A stretch of DNA of 64,000 nt from Angiostrongylus vasorum (GCA_018806985.1 JADANN010000369.1:620001-684000), one strand, 5' to 3'; shown: positions 34,335-45,467, numbered from the stretch's first letter. Notes: generated by a model from the letters alone, not told the origin. A program made the numbers and translations.

Positions 34335-35160
34335 TAATGATGGCTACACGTGGTCCTGCGCAGGATTGGTTTAGAAATGAAAAAAAAGGAAATTGACATC
34401 CCACCCAATACCCTCCGCCGTCAGTTAGTTCGCAACCGTCTCTATGATCGTTTGTGCAGCTCAGAAAACTGTATGATCTGTCCTAACGGGAGAGACGGGG
34501 ATTGCATAAGTTCAGGTATAATATGCTTGATCTCATGTAACACATGCGGTGAGGAATTTATTGGGGAAACGGAGAGACCACTTTGCGTCCGCATAGAAGA
34601 ACATCTACATGAGAAAGTTAAAATTCGTCAAAACACTCCTCTGGGTACGCATAGGGTACAAAAGCACAACGGCGATGATTTTGAAGTGACTGTGCGGATC
34701 CTAGCGCAGGAATCGAAAACATCAATGCGCAATACTCTTGAAGCGTTTTGGATAAATTTCAAAAATCCAAAGATGAAACGGAAAGACGAATGCCTCACTA
34801 TCACACGTGACCTGGCGCTCTATTTCAAAATGATATTTTGACCCCCGAGGGTGTGTCTTGCTCGCGACGCCACGTGAACAACGCGTGGACCAGTCCCACT
34901 CGTAACATCACGATGAGTAGCCTTTCTGTTCAATACGGCGTTGAACTACATCTGATAGCATCCTAAACCACCATCTATTTAAAAATTTGATCTTCATTAT
35001 TACTTTAGCTTTTCCACCGAATAATTAAAGTATTCTAATATAAAATATGTCCAGGCTCTGAGGAAGGCGAAATCGCCGAAACGTCAGCCATCGACCAACA
35101 ACACCAACAACAACGACAAACGACAACGAAGACCTATACCAACCTCGCATCAGCAAAAGA
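34335..35160 (+). mobile_element. Second Penelope-like element, 5'-truncated, opposite strand
   Basis: The open frame 34,350-34,841 covers IDIPPNTLRRQLVRNRLYDR, the Cys cluster, SGIICLISCNTCGEEFIGET and [20 protein letters not shown], almost identical to the copy at 32-33 kb. Its 3' end carries the cleanest hammerhead-like motif (35,054-35,089), a CAACAA-rich stretch and the terminal CCAACCTCGCATCAGC. Truncated in front of the nuclease, it sits head-to-head with the previous element. Confidence 0.85.
35054..35089 (+). ncRNA. Hammerhead-type ribozyme-like motif
   Basis: Read as RNA: stem I 5' strand GGCU (35,054-57), CUGAGGA core (35,058-64), an extra A then stem II GGCGA/UCGCC with a 2-base AA turn (35,066-77), GAAAC (35,078-82), the cleavage triplet GUC (35,083-85), and stem I 3' strand AGCC. 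All invariant core bases of a type I hammerhead are present. Stem III would be only C-G without a loop, so a single copy may be weak and dimers may be needed. Such ribozymes are known from Penelope-like elements. Activity here is inferred. Confidence 0.6.
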
Positions 35161-35164
35161 AGAT

Positions 35165-36090
35165 CAGTTTGTAAGATGATATAAATAAATATAGGCTTCC
35201 TATGGTTATTTCTCACTAGAACCACAAATAATAAAGAGGTATTGCCTAGCAAGAGTGAAACACTTGGCTATTTGGATGCCTACTTCACTGCTAGTGGGGA
35301 CTCCCTATAGTGAAGTTTTTGCTGGTGTTGTGTGAGCGGTCTGCTACACGCGTCTTCTTGATTTGTAACGATATGCCAAACCTTGAACTCGGGTAATTAA
35401 ACCGCTTGTTTGCATAATATTTGCACGACAATGTAGTGAGAATAGAAATATATGTACAACAAGTTACAACGCAAATTGGTTCAGTGGGCAGTAACATAGC
35501 TAACATATTGTCTAGCAATGATGTAGAACATTATGCAGCAGGTTTATGAGGGTATGAGATATAATTAGGAAATACTGTTTGCGTAACAATATTTATACAA
35601 CTGCAACAGCATAACAGTTTATGTGATCAGAGTGCAAGAATGTGATAGCGATAATGGAGTTGTTCTAGCCGTGAGGAAGAGAATTTTGCGGTGAAGAGTA
35701 CTTACGAACAGTGCAAGTATTTGTGGCAATTGTTACATTAGCGACACATAGTGGCTGCATGACAATTGATGGTAACTTTGATATGTTGATGACACAAGAC
35801 TTTACTTAATATTATTTCGACCTAAGCAAGTGAGTTGTGAAAGGAAATATTAAGCGGGGGGACGAAGTGAAAGGTCTAGACCCCAACCATTGAGCCGTTC
35901 CCAGTAGCACGCCTGATGGTTAAGGAATGTTTGTGTACAGCAGGCACGCGGGGCGTTGTGTTAAGTAATTTATGATGCAATAGGTTCAATGACAGGAATA
36001 ATAATTACAAATACGTCTTTAGTAAAAGATACATTGAAGTGAAAGATAGAGAATGTGTCACGAGAAGTATTCTCTATACCCCGGAATATT
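35165..36090. other. Spacer, nothing recognised
   Basis: AT-rich with no exon chain. A GGGGGGACGAAGTGAAAGG-type stretch near 35,860 is the only GC-rich spot. Confidence 0.4.
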
Positions 36091-36094
36091 TTAC

Positions 36095-38075
36095 AATCTT
36101 TTATTTCTCGCAAAATGGTCTTCCATGGTGGTACTTTTCTTCGAAGATAGTGACGTCCTCGACGCACATTCAGTAGTCCTAAAATCGCTCCCATATGCGA
36201 ATGCGGGTAGTTGACGTGGGAGACGAACACGTCCGCCCATCGTTTGGGTAGTCTTCGAAGAGGACGCTTGAATTCTTTCCGCTCATCTGTTGTGTGTTCT
36301 TCTCATTATATGACTGCGTCATTCACGTTTCGCTATCGATATATATTCTCCTGGGTCCCTAAGGTGGTATATGTTTCGAAGATCTGATCTGCGCATTCCT
36401 GCTAGTCGATGTGAGCGCCGATTAAGTTTCAGAAGATATCGTAAAAGCTTTCTGTGGATGGGTGCAGAGTTCTTGACGTGGTTGAAGTATCAGCCCACGT
36501 CTATGCTGCATAACAGAGCGCTGAGACGGGTGTTCATTGAGAAGATAAGCGCGGAGTTTAGGTCCGCCAGATGGTCGGTAGTACTTTGAGGAAGCCAAGT
36601 TTGGCCCATGCTGCTGTCCTTCTTCTAGCTTTTTTCCTCCTTTTTTGTTCTCCATTTCGACTGAGCATCCAAGGTACATGTACGTGATGGTTTTTGTAAT
36701 CCCAGAGCTATCGAATTTAATTCCGCTCCCTTGCACCATGCTTCTTCATAAACTATGTCTTCGTCCTATTTAAGCTTAGCCTAATCCTTTTTCCCACTTC
36801 GTTGAGTTCTTTGAGCATGGTCACTGGTTCAATGGTACGTCTTGAAAAGACGATGTCGTCGAGGAACTAAGATTTGAATGGATTTTTTCCATCGACACAT
36901 TCTGGTCCCAATAGAGTAACTTTATTGTTCACTGCCATGGGGCTGTGAACAGCTGTAGCGAGATGCTGTCGACTTGTCGAATACCTTTCAATATGGGTAT
37001 GGCAAGGGCTCTGCTAGAAGTCTGCAACAATGGATATGCAGAATTTTTGTTACAGATTACTTCCTTTAATTGGTTTTAGAATGAGTCCAGTTCACGCTAA
37101 TTAGCTGTTTACTTCCTTTAACTGGTTTTAGAATGAGTCCAGTTCACGCTAATTAGCTGTACAAGTTGGTGAGCAGCAGTTAGTGATACCGACTTCCTTT
37201 TGACGCGGATATTGGAGAGGAAGAAGGCCAAGTGCTGTGATAGGATTTCGAATGAAATGACTACATGAGAAATATATGGGTGTACGACAAAGCCAACGCC
37301 TCCGACATTTCGTAACGGAAAGTTCTTTCCACGAATGAGATGAGTCCTGTCATCTAATTGGCTTATGTCGCTCATCCCGCTTTTCGTCTGTTGTATTGCG
37401 ATCGTCTTATCGTTTTTTGCAGAGGAAAGAAAGTCACCGCTGGAAATGGGAGTATCCCAATGGCATAGCAGTCCGACAGAGTTCTTATGTAGGACAGGTC
37501 CATTCCTTTGTCGGCGAGCGCTGATAGGATTGCATTCGTTTCGACACTGTCAAACGCTTTTTCATAGTCCAAAAAAGTTAGGACTAAGGGCACGTAGTAT
37601 TCCCGACAAACTTCAGTGACCCTGGGCACAGTTTGGATGTGGTCTATGCAGCAAAGTCGCTGTCGAAATCCTGTTTGGTGAACTGATTGCGCCTCATCCA
37701 AAGTTGTTGATATGCGCGACAGGATAACTTTCGTGAAGAGTTTGTAGAGCACAGTCAACGAGTGCATTGAACAATAGTTTCGAAGATCCCTTCGGTCACG
37801 TTTCTTGGGCAGGATGACCATGCGCAACGTCCTCTGCTGATCTATTTTTCTCTTTGAAGGCAGGCTGTCATATGGTTTGCGAGAAGTACATCTAAATTGT
37901 GGCTTCCATTTCTAAGAAAGTCAGCGGTAATATTGTATGGGCTTGGACTGTACCTTTTTCCATGCTTTCTATCGCAACTCGAGCTTCAGAGGGAAGAATT
38001 CCAGGTGGTTTTTTCTTCAGTGGGAATTTTAGGATCTGGGAAGGGATGACAAGGAACATAATCGCACAAAATTGA
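36095..38075 (-). mobile_element. RTE LINE, rearranged minus-strand copy
   Basis: The minus strand shows DLRNYCSMHSLTVLYKLF and YEKAFDSVETNAILSAL (37,827-37,480), YMYLGCSVEMEN and GLILQPRQELC (36,670-36,470), and the C-terminal VPPWKTILRE near 36,130. Out of order, an endonuclease fragment [13 protein letters not shown] lies at about 37,300. A + strand endonuclease scrap (ESHRWKWEYPNG-like) lies at 37,425-37,480. The copy is therefore a mosaic. Confidence 0.78.
37057..37160. repeat. Two-copy tandem repeat, 52-bp unit
   Basis: TTACTTCCTTTAATTGG and the following 35 bases are repeated once at 37,109 with a single substitution (AATTGG to AACTGG). It lies inside the RTE mosaic and looks recent. 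Confidence 0.92.
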
Positions 38076-38084
38076 TATCTTCTG

Positions 38085-39525
38085 AATTATAACCGGCACA
38101 CTCAATGTCTAGCCAGAACATGAACCTCTGGTCTTCGAAATCGGAACTCCACTCGAAAAATACAGCTTTTTTCATCTACCTCTTACCACATCCATAAGAA
38201 AATGGGTTCATAAGACGACACAGTATCACGAAAGCTATTTAGTGCTACACTGTAGTGGATAACGAAGTCACTCTATTAGGATAAGGAAGGCTACGTGTTG
38301 ATGGAAAATCTCTATCAACCTTTCGTTTCGCCGATATCGTCAACTTCTTAAGAAATACCAACGAAACAGAGACTACGATCAATGAGCTCAACGAAGCGGG
38401 CAAAGACCAGACTAAATGTGAACTGGAAGAAGATCCACTTCAAGAAAAACCCATGGTGCCAAGGCAATCAGATCAAACTGGATGGTTCTCTGATTGCAGA
38501 GACGATCTCGTACGTACTCCTTGGAAGACCAGGTCAGTGAACATCAAAAACAACACGAAGGAGGAGTTAGAAGAAAGAGAGTAGCCTGGACTGCATTCGG
38601 GTCTTTCATGAAACTCACCAACCAAATAAAGCACTCCAAAGCTCTGCATCGAATTCAAATTTCAATTTTAATTCAACGCTCCTTCCAATGCTCTTTTATG
38701 CAGTGGAGACGTGAGCTGATACTTCAGCCACGTCGAGAATACTGCGCGCTACTCACAAAGCGCCTGAACGATGTTTTCTGAATTTCAACTTATTATTTAC
38801 TACCTACTCTTTTTGATGGCAGGGTATATTGCGAAATATAACTTCAATGATGCTGAGATGTTTGCAAAACTCCGGACCGCAGGTGTCTGCGGTGGGGAAC
38901 GAACGGGCTATTGTCCTTTCCGGGGAGTAACGCGTTCACCATCACACCATGCGGGTCCTTCGTTTCACCCGTCTCTCACCTAGTTCTACCGATCTCTGCC
39001 ATCAACAATCACCCGTCAGCGGATCTTGATCTGGGGGAGCAAAGTATAGGCAACGAATTCAGTTAAGCTTGAGGCTGTAGTGATATCTTCTGAATTATAA
39101 CCGGCACACTTAATGTCTAGCCAGAACATGAACCTGTGGTCTTCGAAATCTATCGCGTTTTCGAGACCCAGGCGAACACACATCGATAGCGGAACATAGA
39201 TGGGCCGGTCATATAATGAGAAGAGCAAGCGATAGATGGACAAAAAAGAACAGTAGAGTGGACTCCAAAAGATGCAGACGTCGCCTAGCACGGCTACCTA
39301 TGCAGGAGTCTCCTATGATGGCCACCTATAGGTTGCGCTGACGTGCTCGTAACCAAGGTTGATGAGCTGTACTCGCAGCTGCAGTTATTTCAGAGATCAC
39401 GATATGAGACTCGCCGTCGCCACCATGCTCGAATAAAACGACGACCACTGACGACGATTACGAGAGAAGAAAATGTGCTGGGTCCGCGCAACTCGTAAAG
39501 ACTGACCGTCCAGGTATCCCAATAA
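38085..39525 (+). mobile_element. RTE LINE 3' half, + strand
   Basis: Decayed reverse transcriptase and C-terminal blocks run on the + strand: a tract matching NLRFADDIV near 38,320, MDGSLIAETIS-like sequence near 38,480, GPSSRRCRRRLA-like sequence and a 3' tail with GACTGACCGTCCAGGTATCC at about 39,502. A 303-bp repeat interrupts it at 38,785. Confidence 0.72.
38785..39087 (-). repeat. 303-bp SINE-like insertion with 9-bp target duplication
   Basis: It is flanked by TTCTGAATT at 38,776-38,784 and 39,088-39,096, and interrupts the RTE C-terminal region (GATATCTTCTGAATTATAACC appears uninterrupted at 38,070). On the minus strand it has TGGTGTGATGGTGAACGCG (A-box-like) and CGTTCGTTCCCCACCGC (B-box-like) about 40 bases later. 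It is related to the insertion at 6,080. Confidence 0.8.
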
Positions 39526-39534
39526 ATAATAAGT

Positions 39535-39780
39535 ACTGCGACCACATGGAATTTGACAAGATCAGAAGTTTCAAAAAGAGCGTAAAGGTTAGCATTTGAT
39601 GGCTGTTCCTGCATTATTGGTGCACAGCAAGAAGTAGTTTTCATGGCAGGTTGTGGGCATGTTCTTGAAGTCAGGTTTCAGTGACCTCTCACCAATTGTC
39701 TCATGCTGTGACGTCGTAAATGGAATAGTCCAATATGCAGGGTGCTTTATCTCTAGTTGAGCCATTTAAGCCATTAAATA
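39535..39780 (-). mobile_element. RTE LINE 5' scrap
   Basis: Antisense to the leader and start of the endonuclease frame. GTGCACAGCAAGAAGTAG corresponds to the LCTYNA coding region of the fuller copy. Confidence 0.65.
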
Positions 39781-39989
39781 ATCGCAGGCGACCACCAACT
39801 TTCTTCCGAACGTGCAATATTGCACAAAATCGGTAAAGGAATACCTCATGAAGTGGAAAAAGTGCGGTAGTGGTTGTCGCTGCAGAGGGCTAAAAAGAAA
39901 GTGCGATCCTAAAAACGACCACATAGGCGTCGCCAATTAAAAGGCCAAGATAGTTGCGTTTTTTAATGTCTAAACTGGAAATCCATATA

Positions 39990-41520
39990 GAAAGACAATG
40001 GGAAATACCAGAATAACATGGGAACTGAAAGTCGCTGGTTAGAAGATCGGAATGAGAGTGGAAGCGATCTTAAGTGATTCTTGTCCAAGTCCCTTCTGTA
40101 AAGAATCATTTTTCCAGAAGAATAAAAATTGCCGCTCGACACGAAAACCTCATAACGCAAAATAGTGCGGAGATCGACCACATTCTCAAAAACAGATAAT
40201 GATGTCTCTTTGATACCTCTGTGGTGCCACTAGCTCGAAAAGAAGAAAAAATATGATCAGAACACTCTCAAGGAAATCTCTCTCATATCTCATGCCGATA
40301 AAGGATGACCCGAGCGAAGACTTCACGCTGCTTAGCGGAGGATTTGAAATTTTTGCTGGGATTGCCCCCAATTCCCTAAACAGGATGTTCGGATTGCACG
40401 CATCTTCATCACCACTAAGTTTCGAAAACAGAAGACTAAGCCTTGGTCCTACTGCAACACACCTAACACGGCCGATAATTTCTAAACTGATCGTCATTTA
40501 ACCTCGATAGTAAAATAATCAACTGTATTTAAACTGTTTAGTTTGCAAGAAGTTTATATCATGCTGCTAACGTTTCGACGTCTTCGTCTTCATCAGAGCC
40601 GATAACCCGAGTCGATGGTCCACAGTTACTCGTCGTCTCGATGTGACGTTTTCGTAGTCATACCGAGACGTTTGGTTCTTCAGTGAACACCGCATGGATG
40701 AGGCATGCTCACTGAAACATCAGCTCTGATGGGGGACGAAAACGTCGAAACGTCAGCCGCATAAATCTATATATCAACCTTGTGTAAGCTCAACGATTTA
40801 AATACCGCTGATAATGCTATACTATCAGCCTTAACGAGCGAAGATGGGACTACCATCACAATCCGCCGTGATATGGAATTGATAACGGAAAACTTCGACG
40901 CCAATCTTTCTCGCTCCACAGTCCTTACTGAGTGTTTGAAATACCTGTTAAAACAAAAAAGCAGGGGGGAGAGGCTCAGCTCCTGTTCCTGATAATATTA
41001 CAGCCCATTTCCTTTGAGTTGAGAGTCACAAACTACATATGCGTTTCGTGACCTAAATGACATCTTGCTTCAAAAGGAAAAATCCTACATGAGTTAAGAA
41101 CACTGTCACCTATTCAAGAAAGTGGCAGAATGGATATTTGTAATTATCGTCCGATATGCTTGTTGAATGTACTGTATGAGCACTTCACTCAAGAATATCG
41201 CCTCTACGCAAATCCAAGACCTTGGAAGGCACAACCGGTTGAGCAAGCAGGATTCGGACTGGATTTCTACTACACAAGCTATATTATTGCGAAGTCTTGT
41301 CAAATGACATCGCCGTCTTCGATTTCGAGAAATAGCAATGGAGTAGACGCGATGTTCAGTGAGGCTAACTAACCAGGGAAAGGATAAAATTGTACATAAA
41401 TCGGAGGGAAAGCTAGTTCATGAAAAACCTACTGTGCAAAAGTGAACAAATCTAAATGGATGGTTCTTTAACTGCAGAGACAATCTCGTTCGTGTATCTT
41501 GGTGTTTTTAATGAAAATAA
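39990..41520 (+). mobile_element. RTE LINE middle part, + strand, split by a foldback
   Basis: It carries AEIDHILKNR near 40,170, then RRLSLGPTATHLTRPIIS near 40,430. The foldback at 40,540 follows, then AILSALTSEDG and RRDMELITENFDANLSRS (40,810-40,925), DICNYRPICLLNVLYEHF (41,132) and MDGSLTAETISFVYLG (41,456). A SINE B truncates it at 41,528. Confidence 0.75.
40540..40785. mobile_element. Short inverted-pair element with hammerhead-like ends
   Basis: On the minus strand at 40,562-40,600 the motif reads CGGCTCTGATGAAGACG, then GACGTCGAAACGTTAGC, an intact core. On the + strand at 40,707-40,745 it reads CAGCTCTGATGG, then CGTCGAAACGTCAGCC. The right edge is ATATCAACCTTGTGTAAGC. It is inserted in the RTE element, so it moved after that LINE. 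Confidence 0.7.
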
Positions 41521-41527
41521 CATGGCT

Positions 41528-41815
41528 CAAAAGGTGCGTGTAGCGCAGTGGTCGGAGGCGCTCTGCAATACACATGGGATCGATCCCTACGCCCAGGGCT
41601 CACCAAGTCCTCCATCACTACGGGGTCGGAAAATTGGAACCAGACTTGTCTGAATGGATAGCAGCACTGGCTCGATACATCGGTTGCCCACCGCGAGTCA
41701 TTGCATATGCTTGATATGAATTCAATCAGCTCCATCGATGCTTAATGTACTCGGACGCATAGCGCGTCCCTCAGGGATTGATTGACGCCGAGAGCTTCAT
41801 CCATTTCTTATCCTT
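41528..41815 (+). repeat. SINE family B
   Basis: Full copy: GGTGCGTGTAGCGCAGTGG head, GGGATCGATCCCTACG, the body with CCAGACTTGTCTGAATGG, and a tail GAGAGCTTCATCC. Confidence 0.87.
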
Positions 41816-42024
41816 CTAACATGGTTCATGTAAGCCATCTACATATGCAAATGGAAACAAATACTGGATCGTTGAGTGTACGTCGTGGATCTTACCATTT
41901 TCGAAGTATACCATAACCATGCATGACGATTACACGAAAAATAAGCAAACTGAAAATGTGCAGGGAACAGCACTTCTCGTGGAGATGGGCATACAACTAA
42001 ATACATGTTACATCTTGAAAGGTT

Positions 42025-42095
42025 ATATACATACATATATATATAGTATATATCATATATATATGTATATGTATACAATGTGTATATATACCTCA
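42025..42095. repeat. TA/ATGTAT microsatellite
   Basis: Alternating TATATATATGTATA units lie directly before a + strand SINE. Confidence 0.88.
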
Positions 42096-42099
42096 AAAG

Positions 42100-42472
42100 G
42101 GGAGGATAGCACAGTGGTAGTGATGTCCGCCGTCACGAGCATGGTGCTAGTTCGATTGCGCCCCCGGGTCAACCTAGCTTCTCATCCCTCCGGGTCCGCA
42201 AATTGGTACTGGACTTGTCTGGGAAAAAATTACTCTCTGTAATCCAATTGGGAACGCTCCAGCTCGGCTATCTCAGGACTCCAAGGAGAATTGCTCGATC
42301 AAAATTCAACGACATCGAAGACGAAATGAAAATCGTCAAGCAGCAACCGAAACCACATGTAAAAGCTGGAAGATTTTCGTGGACAATGGATGCGAGGAAA
42401 CGAATCGAATGTGAGAAGTGCTGGCATCCGCACAGTAGACGTGAAGACGGATCAAGTAAAATAAAATAAACT
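42100..42472 (+). repeat. SINE, chimera of families E and B
   Basis: The head GGATAGCACAGTGGTAGTGA and CTAGTTCGATTGCGCC is of tRNA type. Positions 42,175-42,235 are family B body (CAAATTGGTACTGGACTTGT). From 42,250 on it is family E (ACGACATCGAAGACGAAATG, then GCGAGGAAACGAATCGAATG). Confidence 0.7.
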
Positions 42473-42474
42473 AA

Positions 42475-42980
42475 ATATATACTGATTACTGGAAGAAGCA
42501 TCCTGTACGAAGACGATTAGGGAAAACCGATGTCCTCAACACTCTCTATAGAACTAATGTTGGTGTTGTAGGCACGGGATGTGAGTTTGTGGTGATGGGG
42601 GGATAAGATCTTTTGCCTTAACTGTTTTTGATAAGAAGTTACACACGTGTATTGGATCTCCATTCGTGAGATCTGGATGTAGTCATGAGTAATGTGCAAT
42701 GTTTTTCCCGTAGTGCGATTAGAGCACCTAGAGATTTTTTTTCATGATGGAGGTGACCCCTGAACGGGCTTCTATGAATTTTCCTGCTATATGACTGCAT
42801 GCTGTGAGCTAAATCGCAGATGTAGAGCAAACAACGAAAAAACAAGACATAGTCCATTCGCTAAGTCCAGCTGTGCTTCAATGCAATAGCAAAGTTACTT
42901 CCAGTTCGCATCTACCCTCGAAAATGGCTGGTCTCTTTCAAACAAGGTGATTTTAGTCTGTGTGATGTCCTTTGCCCTCC
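42475..42980. other. Spacer, nothing recognised
   Basis: No exon chain or named repeat. Confidence 0.4.
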
Positions 42981-42984
42981 CAAC

Positions 42985-43378
42985 AGTTTACCTTCTCTTC
43001 GTGGCTGGAAGGTGTTTCTGGGTGTTGGGCTGCGAGCTTGGGAGATCCTGCGGCGAGATGCATCCCCCTAGCAGCGTCTCCCAAATTGAGAAGGAGTCCG
43101 GCACTTCCATCAGGGAAACCCAGCTAAGAGTAAACCAATACCAGGATCCACCACCATCCTGGTATCAAACTAGTCTCATGGTAGCAAATCTCCCTCTGAT
43201 CCACAAAGGCGGCGGCTGCATGTGGTGGTGACGACCTGGGGCAGACTTTGGCTAGGCTGATCTCGGAACTCCAGTGAAACACAATAGCTAAATCAGCAAA
43301 ACTCCGAAAAATTGAGATTACGCTGGGACCCGCACAACTAGTGAGGACGGGCCGTCCAAGTATCCAAGTATCCAAGGT
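42985..43378 (+). repeat. SINE family A, best copy
   Basis: It runs from TTTACCTTCTCTTCGTGGC to a tail with three partial ATCCAAGT units (43,350-43,377). The centre forms a perfect hairpin with arms ATACCAGGAT/ATCCTGGTAT around CACCACC. The last 45 bases nearly match the RTE LINE 3' end. Confidence 0.9.
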
Positions 43379-43379
43379 G

Positions 43380-45455
43380 GCCTTTGCTCTGTCTGCATAT
43401 GGAACAGATTTTGACGAAGGGCCCTTAAAACGACTTCCTTAAAAGAACGCTTTTCCATACAGAACATAGAAATAGGCTCAGTCAGTTGAGTAAAATCTGG
43501 CATTGATTGCTAGAAATAATCGATCAGAAAGTCTTCCACTTACGATCACAGTGCTTCACCAAAACGCTCGACTTCACCTCGTAAATCTCACAAAAAGCTG
43601 ACCAACCATTCGGAGGCTTAGTACTGGAGTTCTCCAGTCGCAAACTACACCAGTTGTTCTTCAGTTTCTCCTCACTCTACAATCTCCTGGACTTCTATCG
43701 CGAGAAACTGGCGGTCGGCTTGGAAAGATATATGGATGGTGAACTAAAATCCACAAGCATTTGGTTGAATATGAAGATTTTTGCGTCAGATAAACAAATT
43801 TTCTACTCGCCATAATGACATCGACATATTGAACAGCCAGACGTATTCATATGGCTCAAACAAATAAAAGAACCAATAACATTTCTTGTCTACAATTTTG
43901 TATTCATCGAAGACAAGCGAAGTATTTTACGACGTTCTACGTCGGAGAATCGTTTCACCTTCATCGGAAACCCTCTAGAAGCCGTGGAGTTCAGTTTTAT
44001 TTGGTTCGAGTGAGTTTGAGTGGCTCTTCGTAGGGCCCTTCCGTGCTTCGGGTCGGTGCTGACCGGACGGAGCTGAAGGCGTGCCGACTCTGGGACGCGA
44101 CGGCTTCTGCCCAGACTATCGATCGCGCGAGCCCCCAAAGAACGCTGCCTTCCGCGTGGTGACCTCTCCAGTTCCTCGCATTCAGAACGCCCATCTTTCA
44201 TCACTTTTCAACATCCCATAATCTCAGTGGAATTCTGGTTATGATGCTCACCACAGTCGTTTCCCTCATTTGCATCATCATCTGTCGTCCCGTTGGTCGT
44301 CGAGTGACTGGAGCGGGCCATCTTTCCGTGCCGAGTGCAGGAGTGGCCCAGTGGGTCCCGCTCGCTCTAGGCACTCGTTGACCATCGTATCTTCCTTGCA
44401 GGCTTTTCGTGAAGAACTCTGACCGTCAAGTCGGTGGTCTTGCTGCTGTGCTCTGCACTTCTGCACAACTTCTTATCCATTGAGAAGTCAATCGATCCAG
44501 CTGTCTTGTGTCTCATTTGAATCCAGTGATATTGTAGATTCATAATATTCAGATGGGAGCGATTTTTAAGTTTGTGGCCGTTTCACAAGTGCTGTGGGCT
44601 CCTACCCAAGTGAAAACTGTGCTTGACTTTCGACATAGTTTCTGGAAAGTTTCCTGAAGAGAACGCTGTTGAGGAAATGGTCGGTATGTACGTGAAATGA
44701 ATGGCCAACGGATAAAGCTGGGCCAAAGTCGAAACATTGTGGCACGTGCGCACGAGATTCGTGTTCTTTTTTTTTAGCGCTGTGGTAAAAACCTGCTTCA
44801 ATTTGTAATCGATCGATCGGAGAAGAGATTGTGATCGATCGATGGTCGGTTCCTTTAGCAAGGATTACGATACTCTGTCGTTTCCACGTCTCAGCACTTG
44901 CTCAGCTCAGGTTTTAAGCATTTCCATTTCCAAACTGTCTTGGCTGGCTGTGTTCTCTATTCTTTTCATCCGTTTTTTTTTCTGGGACGATATTTCAAGG
45001 ATGGTTTCAATGTCTTTTTAAATCGGCGATGTTCTAGCCAATGTCCTGTCCCAATGAGCGACTGAACTGGTCTCGTATTCTTCGTGTTTTCTTCGTAGTG
45101 CGTTTGGTATCCTTGTGGGAGCTTGGTCATTGGTGTAGAGCTTCATGAATTTCAGACCACTCTTCATTTGTAAGCTTGTTGATTTCAGTGCTAGAGCAGG
45201 AATTTCAATGCGGCCTGATTCTCTACATCGTTCACCTACTTATTTATTTGTTTATTTTTGATCATCTACTCACAGTAACTTACCATGTCAAATCTCTTGT
45301 GTCCATAACTTCCTTTGATAAGTTTCTGTCGTCATCGAGGCCAACTTTCCGGTTTGAAGTTTCTAGATATCCGGTTCACTTCCTTCTATGTCTATTTAGT
45401 TTCCATTGAGATTTTTCCGTATAATCGAACACCTGATGACACCTGTTGAGGTGGT
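43380..45455. other. Upstream region of the kinase gene
   Basis: No exon chain is established. 44,030-44,480 is markedly GC-rich against its surroundings (for example GGGACGCGACGGCTTCTGCC near 44,090), with open frames on the minus strand. It may be the promoter area of the kinase gene or exons of a divergent gene. The sequence does not decide. Confidence 0.35.
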
Positions 45456-45457
45456 GA

Positions 45458-45467
45458 GGTTTTCAGG
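45458..45467 (+). promoter_or_regulatory. SNRK: Putative trans-splice or 5' UTR acceptor of the kinase gene
   Basis: GAGGTTTTCAG ends at 45,466, 36 bases before the start codon at 45,503, with no in-frame coding upstream. This fits a spliced-leader acceptor or the 3' end of a 5' UTR intron. Confidence 0.5.

Noticed and set aside
43890..44204. Minus-strand gene upstream of the kinase (104 codons)
   Set aside because: The frame is open mainly because the DNA is GC-rich. There is no motif, and no exon partner could be joined in phase.
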